From Deltaproteobacteria bacterium (lineage in GTDB: Bacteria; Desulfobacterota; DSM-4660; Desulfatiglandales; HGW-15), in the NCBI GenBank assembly GCA_020060215.1, contig JAGVAP010000130.1, forward strand, positions 1 through 35,169: a DNA stretch of 35,169 bases. The letters are read 5' to 3'. Of this stretch, positions 25,097 through 33,413 are shown one piece after another. The number at the start of each line of letters is the position of its first letter. Within the stretch, counting starts at the first letter, position 1. Position numbers and translations under genes: made by a program. Under the pieces are notes generated by a model. That model saw only the letters and a list, made by a program, of their open reading frames with translations, was not told the origin of the DNA and did not search any database.

Positions 25097-26377
25097 CTAT
25101 TCATTCCGGAGCGGGTTTTCAAAGACCGCGGCCTTGCCGAGTTCCGCTTCGATTTCTAGCAGGCGGTTATACTTTACAATGCGCTCGCTTCGGCAGACGG
25201 AACCGGTTTTGAGCTGACCTCCGCCCATCGCCACAGCGAAATCCGCGATGAACGAATCCTCCGTCTCGCCCGAGCGGTGAGAGATGACAAAACCCCAGCC
25301 CGCCTTTCTGCAGAGCTGGATGGCCTGGATGGTTTCTGTGACCGTGCCGATCTGGTTCAGTTTGATCAGAACCGCATTGGTGGCCTTCTCCCGAACGCCT
25401 CGTTCAATGAATGCGGTGTTCGTCACATAGAGGTCGTCGCCCACGATCTGGATCTTTTCACCCAAGGCCCCAGTCTGTGCCTTAAACCCTTCCCAGTCGT
25501 TTTCGGCAAGACCGTCTTCGATGGATACGACGTGGTATTTCTCGACCCATGACCTGTAGAGATCCGTCAGATCGGCGCTCGTCTTCTTTCCCTGACCGGA
25601 TTTGCTCAACTGATAAGCCCCGTCTTCGAAAAATGAGCTTGCCGCAGGATCGAGCGCAATGGCCAGATCCTTCCCCGGGGTGTAGCCTGCCCCCTTCATG
25701 GCCTCGAGGATGACCTCGCATGCCTCATCGTTGCTCTTGAGATTCGGGGCAAACCCGCCCTCGTCCCCGACGCTTGTGCTGTAGCCTCTCTTTTTGAGGA
25801 TTCCCTTGAGGGCCTGGAAGGTCTCTGCGCAATAGCGCAACGCCTCGGCAAAGGTGGGCGCGCCGATCGGCATGGCCATGAACTCCTGAAAGTCCACGCT
25901 GTTGTCCGCGTGCTTCCCGCCGTTGAGGATGTTCATCATCGGCATGGGGATGCGGACGGCTCCGGGGCCGCCGAGATAAAGGTAAAGCGGAAGACCCGAA
26001 GAGGTCGCCGCGGCCCTGGCCACCGCCATCGAAACCCCCAGTATGGCGTTGGCCCCGAGCTTCCCTTTGTTGGGGGTGTCGTCAAGCTCGATCATCAGCC
26101 GGTCGATTTCCGCCTGATGCTTCGGGTCCATACCGATGACTTGGGGGGCCAGTACGCCGTTGACGTTGGCTACGGCCTTGAGAACCCCCTTCCCTCCGTA
26201 ACGCTTCTTGTCTCCGTCCCGCAACTCCACGGCCTCATTCTCGCCGGTGGAGGCGCCGGAGGGGACCGATGCAGAAGCGCTCACTCCGTTATCCAGGTTG
26301 ACGAATACCCGTACAGTAGGGTTGCCGCGTGAATCCAGGATTTCCAATGCGCGTACCGAGACGATCTTGCAGTTCAT
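25097..26377 (-). CDS. eno: Enolase
   Basis: A complete 426-residue enolase converting 2-phosphoglycerate to phosphoenolpyruvate with Mg2+. Catalytic and metal residues are in place: Ser43 loop (GASTG), His156 (GGKHADN), Glu165, Glu206 (GDEGGFAP), Asp243 (ALDPAAS), Glu287 (SIEDGL), Asp314 (VGDDLYVTN), Lys339 (IKLNQIG), the [10 protein letters not shown] loop (366-375) and Lys390 ([10 protein letters not shown]). Fluoride with phosphate and Mg2+ is a classic inhibitor of this active site. The gene follows the cyclic-nucleotide-domain gene by 37 bases in the unit led by R4 and is directly followed by R3. Extra enolase could offset fluoride inhibition. Whether this is the only eno of the genome cannot be told from the window. 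Confidence 0.98.
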   Translation of the reverse strand: MNCKIVSVRALEILDSRGNPTVRVFVNLDNGVSASASVPSGASTGENEAVELRDGDKKRYGGKGVLKAVANVNGVLAPQVIGMDPKHQAEIDRLMIELDDTPNKGKLGANAILGVSMAVARAAATSSGLPLYLYLGGPGAVRIPMPMMNILNGGKHADNSVDFQEFMAMPIGAPTFAEALRYCAETFQALKGILKKRGYSTSVGDEGGFAPNLKSNDEACEVILEAMKGAGYTPGKDLAIALDPAASSFFEDGAYQLSKSGQGKKTSADLTDLYRSWVEKYHVVSIEDGLAENDWEGFKAQTGALGEKIQIVGDDLYVTNTAFIERGVREKATNAVLIKLNQIGTVTETIQAIQLCRKAGWGFVISHRSGETEDSFIADFAVAMGGGQLKTGSVCRSERIVKYNRLLEIEAELGKAAVFENPLRNE

Positions 26378-26414
26378 ATGGTGTGTTCTCCTTTCCGGAT
26401 GATTCGCTTTCGTT

Positions 26415-26912
26415 TCATGTCTGGGAAGCGTTTGCCTCGTACTCCTGAACTTGGCCGGTGCCGAAAGAGAGGGATGTGTCCGCTTGGGCCACCCCTGAGA
26501 TCAGCCTATAACTCCCAAGAAGACGAGCCCCCAGGGCGTTGGCAAGCCGCCTGTACAGGATGAATCCGTTGGTTTGATCTCCTTCCGCTAGTCTTTTCAG
26601 CTCTCCGGCGTTGAGCTTGAGGAGCCTCGTCCGCTCTCTGCACTCCGCAGAGGCCGAGTACGTGTCGCGTTCGAGGAGGCTGGACCACCCGAAGATCTCC
26701 TCGGGGTGATCAACGGTGTAGACCGTGTGCCCGGTCTCGCCTATGCTTATCCTCACTCTCCCCTCGAGAAGGATGTACAGATTCTCAGCCCGGTCCCCTT
26801 CTCTGTAGAGGGTATAACCCTTCTCATGCGACTCCTCTTTCGCCAACCCCATGACCTGCTCAAGGAAGCCCTTGCTCAACCCGCGAAGAAGGTCCGATTG
26901 TGTAATATACAT
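26415..26912 (-). CDS. Cyclic-nucleotide-binding-domain protein without HTH
   Basis: A 165-residue protein consisting of one CRP-type beta-roll. The roll runs from about 25 to 110 with the patterns [19 protein letters not shown] and F-G-W-S-S-L, the latter in the place of the phosphate-binding cassette. The C-terminal helix is short, and no DNA-binding HTH follows, so it is probably a cytosolic sensor or partner protein. Ligand-binding arginine is not clear ([10 protein letters not shown] occupies that place), so it may bind something other than cAMP or nothing. It lies between the dynamin-like gene (126 bases) and eno (37 bases). The start at 26912 has AAAGGAGG upstream. Confidence 0.82.
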   Translation of the reverse strand: MYITQSDLLRGLSKGFLEQVMGLAKEESHEKGYTLYREGDRAENLYILLEGRVRISIGETGHTVYTVDHPEEIFGWSSLLERDTYSASAECRERTRLLKLNAGELKRLAEGDQTNGFILYRRLANALGARLLGSYRLISGVAQADTSLSFGTGQVQEYEANASQT

Positions 26913-26965
26913 GGCAGCCTCCTTTCTCTCCTGAAGCCTGGCTCAGGGCCATCCATCGGTTATGT

Positions 26966-26977
26966 GGCCCATGGGCC
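26966..26977. other. 12-bp perfect palindrome GGCCCATGGGCC
   Basis: It lies in the 126-base gap between the dynamin-like gene and the cyclic-nucleotide-domain gene. Perfect symmetry could reflect an operator or an RNA hairpin with no loop; chance is possible. Confidence 0.25.
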
Positions 26978-27038
26978 GCGAAATTCCCGTCTCCACGAGG
27001 ATGACAGGAAGAGATGTAATTGGTTGAGTCATGGCAGC

Positions 27039-28718
27039 TCACTGATTGTCATGCTCCAGGGTTTCAAGGTTTTCATGGAGATCCCGGATGGTGGTGCGGA
27101 TCTCCGCGCTTCTTTCTACGGATTGCGAGAGGAGCGCGTCTATGGTTGAAAGCTCCTTCCGCACATAGTCGATGGCCTGGTTTCGAATCCTCTCGATCGC
27201 CTTGTTGATCCTCACCTCCCACTGATAGGCGAGGCGGGAAAGATGGGTCTCCGCAGTGCGTGGCATCTGGTTGAGGAAATGTCTTTCAAAGGCGCCCCTG
27301 AAGATGAACATGGGGATGAGGAACCAGAGAAGATCGAGATGAATATCGAAGACCTTGGTGAAGGCAACGTCGGGATGGGAAGGCTCGGGGACATCGAGGT
27401 CCCAGGAAGGTGAAGAGAGCTTCACCCCGAGGACGGTCTCGATGTTCCGATCGAGCATGTTTCTGAAAAGCTCGAGCGAGCGGGAGATGGATAAGGACGC
27501 CCTGCTGAGGGTCCCGAAGAAGTGCCGGTGCTCGCTCCTGGAGAGTTCGTTCAACTCTTTGGTCAGATTTTCTTCAAGCCACTCCTCGTATCTCCTTGTC
27601 AATCGCCAGAGGTTCCCCTTCCATGCGGGCATCTCCTCCCTGAGACGGGCCATGAGCCTCCGGGTAAATTCCGGCCTTTTGGTCTCGAGACGCGCTGCGA
27701 TGAGCGTCCTCGTCTGGAGCATGTTGTCCCTGGCCATGGAGAAGAGCTCGGAGCGGATGAGGTCAAAATTGAGTTTTTCCGTCAGGATCAGTTTCTTCAG
27801 GGAATCCCGCTCCGAATCGGCCTTGAGGGAGGTCTTGAGGGCAAGCTCAAGATAGCCGAGGCAGCTCTTTGTAATGGATGCGAGCTTGTGGTGAAGGATG
27901 TTCCTGAATTCCGTATCGCGGTTTCGGGAGAGGCCGACCAGGAGGCTGTCCATGCGGGCTTTGAGGAGATCGGTGCCTACTCTCGTCGAATAGGGATAGA
28001 CCGGGAGCTGCCGGTTGATTCCGCGCTGAAGAGCGTTTTTCAGGAACCGGATCACCTCTGTCTGCTGGGCCTCGGAAAGGAGGTCGACCTTGGTGAGGAG
28101 GAGGATGATCCTTGGGGTATATTTGGCGAGCTCACGGATGAGGTTCAGGTCATTTTCGGAGAGGGGGCGATCGGCGCTGACCGCCACGATCGCGGCCCCC
28201 ACCTCCGGCAGCCACTCCTCCGAGGTATCCGTGTTGTATTTGAACACACTCCCCAGCCCCGGCGTGTCGACCAGGCGAAGCCCCGGGTAGCGTTTCAGGC
28301 CGGGCAGCTCAAGATCTACGATCTCCACCTGCTTCTCATTTGCCGGGTTCTTCTCTTCGGATATGAACTGCTCGACATCCGTAAGGGACACGTCGACCCT
28401 TCGGCCGTCGAAATGGGTTACGATCGCCTTGGGCTCTCTTCCATAGCGGAGGCGGGTAACCACGGTCGTTACGGGCGTGACCCCGACAGGCAGGACTTCT
28501 TGCTCGATCAGGCTATTGATGAACGAGCTCTTCCCTGCCTTGAACTGGCCCAGGATAGCGACATCGATGATCTTTTCCTGGCCGAATAGACTTTGGCAGG
28601 CCTCTATCTGGCGATCGAGAGAATGGAGATTGAAACGACGCGAGGTTTCAAGGACTTTTTCGAGGATCAGGCGTCCGTTCGACTCAACGGGGAGGGATTG
28701 GACAGGTTTCCATTCCAT
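27039..28718 (-). CDS. Dynamin-like GTPase
   Basis: A 559-residue bacterial dynamin-like protein. The GTPase is at the N-terminus: P-loop GQFKAGKSS (57-65), switch Thr in PVGVTPVTT (about 77-85), G3 DTPG (151-154) and G4 TKVD (209-212). A long helical stalk follows. A hydrophobic stretch near residues 465-485 (LLWFLIPMFIF) could act as the membrane paddle. Such proteins bind and fuse or stabilise membranes, for instance after envelope stress. ATG 28718 is chosen for its GGAGG site; the longer frame upstream is riboswitch leader. It is the first gene behind R4, followed by the cyclic-nucleotide-domain protein and eno. A membrane-repair role during fluoride stress is inferred. Confidence 0.88.
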   Translation of the reverse strand: MEWKPVQSLPVESNGRLILEKVLETSRRFNLHSLDRQIEACQSLFGQEKIIDVAILGQFKAGKSSFINSLIEQEVLPVGVTPVTTVVTRLRYGREPKAIVTHFDGRRVDVSLTDVEQFISEEKNPANEKQVEIVDLELPGLKRYPGLRLVDTPGLGSVFKYNTDTSEEWLPEVGAAIVAVSADRPLSENDLNLIRELAKYTPRIILLLTKVDLLSEAQQTEVIRFLKNALQRGINRQLPVYPYSTRVGTDLLKARMDSLLVGLSRNRDTEFRNILHHKLASITKSCLGYLELALKTSLKADSERDSLKKLILTEKLNFDLIRSELFSMARDNMLQTRTLIAARLETKRPEFTRRLMARLREEMPAWKGNLWRLTRRYEEWLEENLTKELNELSRSEHRHFFGTLSRASLSISRSLELFRNMLDRNIETVLGVKLSSPSWDLDVPEPSHPDVAFTKVFDIHLDLLWFLIPMFIFRGAFERHFLNQMPRTAETHLSRLAYQWEVRINKAIERIRNQAIDYVRKELSTIDALLSQSVERSAEIRTTIRDLHENLETLEHDNQ

Positions 28719-28790
28719 GACGCTCCTCCAACGAACCCTTTTGGGGGAGCATCCATCTTTTTTTCCACCGCTCCCCACAGGGGCAGATTC
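28719..28790 (-). promoter_or_regulatory. R4 expression platform, likely translational
   Basis: No T-run lies between aptamer and start codon. GGGGAGC (about 28772-28778) can pair with GCTCCCC downstream, and GCTCC can instead pair with GGAGC of the ribosome site GGAGGAGC. The aptamer block ACTCCT is also complementary to the ribosome site. These exclusive pairings suggest that fluoride binding frees the ribosome site. Confidence 0.5.
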
Positions 28791-28843
28791 GTAGGAGTCA
28801 TCAGCCCTCCTGAAGGGGCGGTTGCGGCGAACTCCATCGCCGG
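28791..28843 (-). promoter_or_regulatory. Fluoride riboswitch R4 (crcB-motif aptamer)
   Basis: The minus strand reads CCGGCGATGGAGTTCGCC, a GCC...GGC helix region, then GGCTGATGACTCCTAC: a full match to the conserved aptamer blocks. It precedes the dynamin-like GTPase, the cyclic-nucleotide-domain gene and eno. A good promoter lies directly upstream. Confidence 0.95.
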
Positions 28844-28850
28844 ATACCAA

Positions 28851-28878
28851 ATGATATATATTCCTTCGTGAATATCAA
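28851..28878 (-). promoter_or_regulatory. Sigma-70-like promoter for riboswitch R4
   Basis: On the minus strand TTGATA (28878-28873), a 16-base spacer and TATCAT (28856-28851). The start would fall a few bases before the aptamer. Both boxes match the consensus at five of six positions. Confidence 0.65.
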
Positions 28879-29107
28879 GGATAAAGAGGCATATAGTGGG
28901 ATACACAATGATTCTCAGACATAGTTGCAACGATCGTGAACGCCCGGCTCTTTCTTTCAGGGCTGCGACTGTTGTTCTTGTGCTTGAACGCGGAGTAAGC
29001 TAAAAGCCGGAACATCGAATTTCAGGGCTGCTCGCCTGGGGCTTTTGTCTCTCTCATTAGCCCGGGCGGTCCTTGCGCATAGAAAGGAGAAGAACATCCT
29101 CCGGTCG

Positions 29108-30031
29108 ATGTCAGACTTTAGTCGATTACCGATAAGAAGGGCGGGAATGCTCCTGTTGCTTGCTATATCTCTCCTGGCGCCCAAAGGGGCGGTTTTCGCA
29201 TCGGATCGGTCCACCAAAGAATTTCAGACCCTTCTCCAGGAACTGAAGAAACGTTTTTCCGAATACGGCTGGAGCGATCTGAAGCCGGAGATCGTTTCCT
29301 GGGAGTACCATCGGACGACGAACCAGGGACGGCCGCTTTTCTTTGCCGAATTCGGCGACAACTCCCGCAATTGCACCCTCCTTATGGCCGCCGTTCACGG
29401 CGATGAGATCCCGACAGCCTACGTCCTCTTCAAGCTGGCCGACTATCTGAGAGAAAATCCCGAGGACTATAAGGGACGACACCTGGTGATAGCGCCTCTT
29501 GTCAATCCCGACGGCTTCCTTTCATCGCCTCCCAGGAGGGTCAATCCAAAGGGGGTGGATCTCAATCGGAATTTACCAACCAAAGATTGGGGAAAAAGCG
29601 CCCTGAAGCACTGGAACGGCCCGGCCAATGGCATCAAGAGATACTACCCGGGGCAGAAACCCGGAAGCGAAAACGAGACCAGGTTTCAGATGGCGCTTAT
29701 CCAGAGGTTCAAACCACAGAAGATCCTGAGCCTGCATTCTCCGCTCAATATGTATGACTATGACGGGCCGTCTGTTGGACTGGACGACTTCGAGAAATGG
29801 CTGGAAAGGATAAGCAGGGAGACCAACCACCCCATGAAACGCCTTGGGATGTACCCCGGTTCCCTGGGAAGCTACGCGGGAGTGGAAAAGAATATCTTTG
29901 TGGTGACGCTGGAGCTTCCCTCTTCGGACCCGCGCATGGGGGAGCCCTATTACAGCAAGTTCAAGTCGGCGCTCTCGAAATTCATGGCGCTCGGTATTGC
30001 CGGCCGGAAGCCTGTGCCTGGAACCGAATAG
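29108..30031 (+). CDS. M14-type zinc peptidase, secreted (MpaA-like)
   Basis: A 307-residue metallopeptidase with an N-terminal signal peptide: a basic start, the hydrophobic core MLLLLAISLLAPKGAVFA, and cleavage likely near residue 31. Zinc ligands are His97 and Glu100 (VHGDE) and His210 (LSLHSP). The substrate-binding DLNRN is at 151-155 and the general base Glu269 lies in VTLELPSS. The composition fits the branch that cuts murein peptides rather than long-chain carboxypeptidases. The start is uncertain: ATG 29108 has its nearest AAAGGAG 18 bases away, and ATG 29144 would still keep the signal core. It is transcribed divergently from R4 and is followed by a permease gene after 82 bases. Confidence 0.82.
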   Translation: MSDFSRLPIRRAGMLLLLAISLLAPKGAVFASDRSTKEFQTLLQELKKRFSEYGWSDLKPEIVSWEYHRTTNQGRPLFFAEFGDNSRNCTLLMAAVHGDEIPTAYVLFKLADYLRENPEDYKGRHLVIAPLVNPDGFLSSPPRRVNPKGVDLNRNLPTKDWGKSALKHWNGPANGIKRYYPGQKPGSENETRFQMALIQRFKPQKILSLHSPLNMYDYDGPSVGLDDFEKWLERISRETNHPMKRLGMYPGSLGSYAGVEKNIFVVTLELPSSDPRMGEPYYSKFKSALSKFMALGIAGRKPVPGTE

Positions 30032-30113
30032 GCCGCCGTGGTGAATGCCGGCATGCAACCGCGCCGGTCGCGCGAAGCCGCTCCTCGATAACCGGTAGAC
30101 TGGAAAGTGCCGG

Positions 30114-30830
30114 ATGCTTGATCATGTATTACTCTTTCTCGCCTCCTATGCCGCAGCGGCCGTATCCGGGGCCGCGGGTTTCGGCGGCGCCCTGCTGCTC
30201 TTGCCGCTCCTTGTAGCCACAGTAGGCCTAACCCATGCGGTCCCATTGCTGACCATTGCCCAACTCATCGGCAACCTCTCCAGGGCCGCTTTCGGCTTCC
30301 TGGAGATCCGGTGGAGGCCGGTAGGGCTCTTTCTCCTCGGAGCAATACCTCTCAGCATCCTGGGAGCCCTTTCATTCGTCCAGTTGCCCAAAGAGCTGGT
30401 TACCCGCTCGATAGGGGCGGCCATTATGGTGTTCGTCGCGCTGAAGTATTTCGGCGTGTTGAAACTTCAGGGCAGTCGCGCGTTGTTGGTCGCCGGCGGA
30501 GCAGTGGTCGGATTCCTGTCAGGGTTGGTGGGGAGCGCCGGGCCGCTTGGAGCCGCCGTCTTTCTTTCGCTGGGATTGCCCCCCGTTTCCTACATCGCGA
30601 GCGAGGCGACCACCGCGCTTGCGATGCACGGGGTAAAGACCGTGGTCTACCAGCGCTACATCACCCTGGGCCGGGAGTTCTGGTTCCTGGCAGCCCTCAT
30701 GGGGGTCGCCATGATCTTAGGTACCTGGTCGGCCAAGCGGGTGATCGAGCGTTTGCCTCGGGAGGCCTTTCAGCGGTTCGTGGCCGTCTTGCTGGTTGTG
30801 ATCGCCGGCTACATGGTGATCCACGGGTAA
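30114..30830 (+). CDS. TauE/SafE-type permease
   Basis: A 238-residue membrane protein with about 7-8 hydrophobic segments. It has the two-fold inverted layout of the TauE/SafE (DUF81) family: GAAGFGGALLLLPLL near residue 20 and the matching VGFLSGLVGSAGPLGAAVFL near residue 133. Members are linked to export of sulfite, sulfoacetate and other organic anions. The start at 30114 is ATG; no strong ribosome site is seen. It may be co-transcribed with the peptidase upstream. An anion-export function next to fluoride loci is suggestive, but there is no aptamer in front of it. Confidence 0.85.
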   Translation: MLDHVLLFLASYAAAAVSGAAGFGGALLLLPLLVATVGLTHAVPLLTIAQLIGNLSRAAFGFLEIRWRPVGLFLLGAIPLSILGALSFVQLPKELVTRSIGAAIMVFVALKYFGVLKLQGSRALLVAGGAVVGFLSGLVGSAGPLGAAVFLSLGLPPVSYIASEATTALAMHGVKTVVYQRYITLGREFWFLAALMGVAMILGTWSAKRVIERLPREAFQRFVAVLLVVIAGYMVIHG

Positions 30831-31066
30831 AGGTGCATCCGACATGACGCGCTTCACTGGAGCCATGGAGTCGGTTCCGTCCCGGCAAGCTTCGGGTCGG
30901 CGACTATTCCGTAGCAGCCGCCCCATAAGAGCTGGACAGGAGTGAATATACTCGCTTGCGTTTTCAGAAATACACCTGCACCTGTATTCTCGTCATCCTC
31001 CCGGGCATGCTACTTTCTTCCTAAAGAAAGCTTTCATCTCTTTCCCGGGATAGAGGAGTGTCTCAC

Positions 31067-31095
31067 TTGACTGGGATTAAAGGTCCTGCTAGAGA
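31067..31095 (+). promoter_or_regulatory. Sigma-70-like promoter for riboswitch R5
   Basis: TTGACT (31067-31072), a 17-base spacer and TAGAGA (31090-31095) place the transcript start just before the aptamer at 31106. The remaining intergenic part (30831-31066) shows no supported gene. Confidence 0.6.
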
Positions 31096-31105
31096 TCATC
31101 TGTAA

Positions 31106-31157
31106 GGGGGATGGAGTCCCCCCGCAAAATCGCCGGAAAAGGCTGATGACTCCTACC
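31106..31157 (+). promoter_or_regulatory. Fluoride riboswitch R5 (crcB-motif aptamer)
   Basis: It reads GGGGGATGGAGTCCCCCC, a CGCC...GGC region, then GGCTGATGACTCCTACC. The conserved blocks match the fluoride aptamer; the first helix has an unusual run of G-C pairs. A hairpin using GACTCC with GGAGTC (31148-31180) and a terminator at 31210-31241 form the platform. Confidence 0.93.
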
Positions 31158-31206
31158 AGACTGGTTCTCTGGCGGGAGTCGGGTTCGCAAGGGTTTCGGG
31201 GAATTC

Positions 31207-32709
31207 ATGATCCCGCCATCCAGAACGGAGGCGGGATTTTTGTCTCTGAAAGCTTCAGTTCACGCGGAGTTCGTATTTTGGGAGAAGCTCAGGCTCGTTC
31301 TCGGGGGGATCCGTCGGAAGCGAACGGATGCCGCATCGGTGGGATACAACGAGCTGGAAATCCTGGAGGCCCTTTCTAAAGAAGGCTGCCCGGTATGCGC
31401 CATCCTGACCGAAAGCGACCAGCGGTACTTTTTCTGGTTCTTGAACGAGAGTCATTTGGAGCCGACCGTGCTCCGCGAGCTCACCCGCTCCCTGGGGTTT
31501 TGCGCCGCCCATGCGGAGTACCTGATAGAAACCCGGGCAGTAGGCGCCGAGATCGCATCGGTCCACCATTACCTGGCGCGTGAGATCGGGTCGATCTTGG
31601 CCGGTCGCTTGGGGCGGCGAAATCGAGAGGTCGATCCCGAGAGAATTCTCGGGAAGGTCGGGCCATGCCCGGCTTGTCGCTCCCGTGACGATCGGGCGGA
31701 GCGCACCGCCTTCTTCCTCTCCAAGCTCATCGATGACCCGAGCGCGAGCCGGCAATATGGCGCCCCGGGCGTGCTCTGCGTTCCGCATCTCCGGATGGTT
31801 GCGGCGAATCTCAGCGATGCCTCCCTGGTGAATGTGCTGAGCGTCAATGAAGGCGCACTGAAGCGCTCGACATCCGATCTCGAACAACTTCCGGTCGGAG
31901 AAGCTTCCCGTTTGGAGCCGCGGATCATAACCGCACTCCGTCAAACGGTGGGGCACGATAGGGGTCTGGGAAATTTTCTGCCTCTTCCGGGCGGCCTTCC
32001 GGAACCCTCATCCCCGGATATGCTCGAAAGCCTTTCTCAGAACATCCTTCGCCCCGATTTTTGCCCGGTTTGCCTCGCCCTCGGCCAGGCCTGGCTCATC
32101 AGGACCGCGTGGCTTGAAGCAGCGGCGAAAAAGGGAGAGAACACCGAGGACCTTCTCCCAACGTGCGGGGAGCATGTGTGGTCCATGTTGAGGTTCGCAG
32201 GTCCCCCCCTTGTCTATCGCACAGCGAAAAAGGCGTTGGACGGAGCGCTGGCGCAGATCGGTTTGGCGCTCTCGAAGCTGCAGGGAGAGCCGACGCGGAT
32301 GATTTCAAAGAAGGCGCTCATCCGGACGGGTCGCGAAGCCTTGGCGCAGGATCTCCTTTGCCCGGTTTGCGGCCATTTGAGGACGATGAGAGATCGGGTG
32401 CTGCTCCTGTTGTTCACATTGCTTGGAAGACGCAGGCAGCGGGATAACTTCGAAGAGGGGGCAGGCCTTTGTCTTACACATTTCCGCTCCGCCCTCGCCT
32501 TGAATCCTGAGCCATGGCTTCTCGATTTCTTGTGCAGGGCGCAGAAAACCAAGCTGAGCCTCGTCCATTGGGAGACCGAGGAATATTCGCGCAAATCATC
32601 CTGGGGTGGGCGTCCGGAGCCCAAAGGGATGGAGCAGAGCGCGCCGTTGCGGGCGCTTCAGCAGTTCTCGGGTTGCATGAAATGCGGATCCTCTAATGCG
32701 TCGGCATGA
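31207..32709 (+). CDS. Protein with four CxxC...CxxH modules (DUF6062-like)
   Basis: 500 residues if begun at ATG 31207. Four similar modules each hold CP-x-C, then 30-35 residues, then C-x2-H: Cys61/64-Cys99/His102, Cys154/157-Cys191/His194, Cys286/289-Cys320/His323 and Cys385/388-Cys422/His425. A last C-x2-C is at 490/493. Each module probably binds one zinc or another metal. The pattern recalls DUF6062 proteins (CPVC...GFCxxH), whose function is unknown. The only in-frame ATG lies at the foot of the leader terminator, which makes it doubtful; GTG 31339 starts 16 residues before the first Cys and may be the true start. It is the first gene behind R5 and overlaps the ATPase gene by ATGA. No hydrophobic membrane span is evident. 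Confidence 0.7.
   Translation: MIPPSRTEAGFLSLKASVHAEFVFWEKLRLVLGGIRRKRTDAASVGYNELEILEALSKEGCPVCAILTESDQRYFFWFLNESHLEPTVLRELTRSLGFCAAHAEYLIETRAVGAEIASVHHYLAREIGSILAGRLGRRNREVDPERILGKVGPCPACRSRDDRAERTAFFLSKLIDDPSASRQYGAPGVLCVPHLRMVAANLSDASLVNVLSVNEGALKRSTSDLEQLPVGEASRLEPRIITALRQTVGHDRGLGNFLPLPGGLPEPSSPDMLESLSQNILRPDFCPVCLALGQAWLIRTAWLEAAAKKGENTEDLLPTCGEHVWSMLRFAGPPLVYRTAKKALDGALAQIGLALSKLQGEPTRMISKKALIRTGREALAQDLLCPVCGHLRTMRDRVLLLLFTLLGRRRQRDNFEEGAGLCLTHFRSALALNPEPWLLDFLCRAQKTKLSLVHWETEEYSRKSSWGGRPEPKGMEQSAPLRALQQFSGCMKCGSSNASA
31210..31241 (+). terminator. R5 leader terminator
   Basis: ATCCCGCC (31210-31217) pairs with GGCGGGAT (31230-31237) and the Ts run to 31241. An 8-bp perfect stem with T-run fits an intrinsic terminator. 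It overlaps the first codons of the open frame from 31207, so either translation begins further down or the leader overlaps the coding start. Confidence 0.75.
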
Positions 32710-33413
32710 TCCGCCTGAAAGGTGGAGAAGAAGTGTATTTCGTAGGTCGCGAAAGAGAAATAGCCAGGATCAGGAAGGCGATGGCGATTGGATCAAATGT
32801 GGTGCTCACCGGGAAATACGGGGTCGGCCGAACGAGCCTGATAAGGAGAATCGCCAAACTATTCGCCGATGAGTGGCGATTCCTCTTTGCGGATTTCTCC
32901 CGTACCCCGGCAGAGGCCTGCACTGAACTGCTGAAGGGCCTGGAGGCGAAAGGATCGCGCCATAGCAGACACCAGGACTACAAACGAGACCGATCCATGT
33001 TCGTCGATCTCGCGTCAAGAGAGAAAGGAAAGCGCCGATGCGTGATCGTGCTCGACAACATTGAAAAGCTTACGCCCCAAAAAATGGATCTGATCCGGTA
33101 CCTGGAGCGGGATAAGCATTCCCTTTTCATCGCCGTAGCCGAGCGCTTCCTGCCGGAAGAGGGCCTCTTCCATTTGCGGGTGTCTCTCTACCCCTCGGTG
33201 CTCGTGGCTCTGCGAAATCTCAGCGGGGAAAAGAGCGCAGGGTATTTCCGCTTCTACGCAGCCAAACATCGTCTTCCATGGACCGAAAGCGATATCCGCA
33301 TGCTCACCCTGGGAACAGGCGGCTATCCTTTGGCCATGAGAGAGGCCGTGACCAGGGAGCTTGAGAGAGCGGTAAGAGGCGACGAACAAGGCCAAGCAGG
33401 AAAAGCAACATGA
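32706..33413 (+). CDS. AAA/STAND-type ATPase with Arg in the P-loop
   Basis: A 235-residue P-loop protein. After a F-V-G-R-E-x-E-I start typical of STAND/Orc-like ATPases, the Walker A reads GKYGVGRTS (36-44), with Arg42 where Lys is normal. Walker B is VIVLDN at 113-118, with Asn in place of the catalytic Glu. A sensor-like region (LFIAVAERF) and a winged helical C-terminus follow. The two changes together suggest altered or absent ATP hydrolysis, so it may be a nucleotide-regulated switch. It overlaps the genes on both sides by ATGA quartets, so the three proteins are likely made in fixed ratio and may form a complex. Fluoride control is through R5. Confidence 0.75.
   Translation: MIRLKGGEEVYFVGREREIARIRKAMAIGSNVVLTGKYGVGRTSLIRRIAKLFADEWRFLFADFSRTPAEACTELLKGLEAKGSRHSRHQDYKRDRSMFVDLASREKGKRRCVIVLDNIEKLTPQKMDLIRYLERDKHSLFIAVAERFLPEEGLFHLRVSLYPSVLVALRNLSGEKSAGYFRFYAAKHRLPWTESDIRMLTLGTGGYPLAMREAVTRELERAVRGDEQGQAGKAT

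Noticed and set aside
27522..28589. 355-codon plus-strand open frame opposite the dynamin-like gene
   Set aside because: The GTPase motifs on the minus strand establish the real gene; the antisense frame is unsupported.
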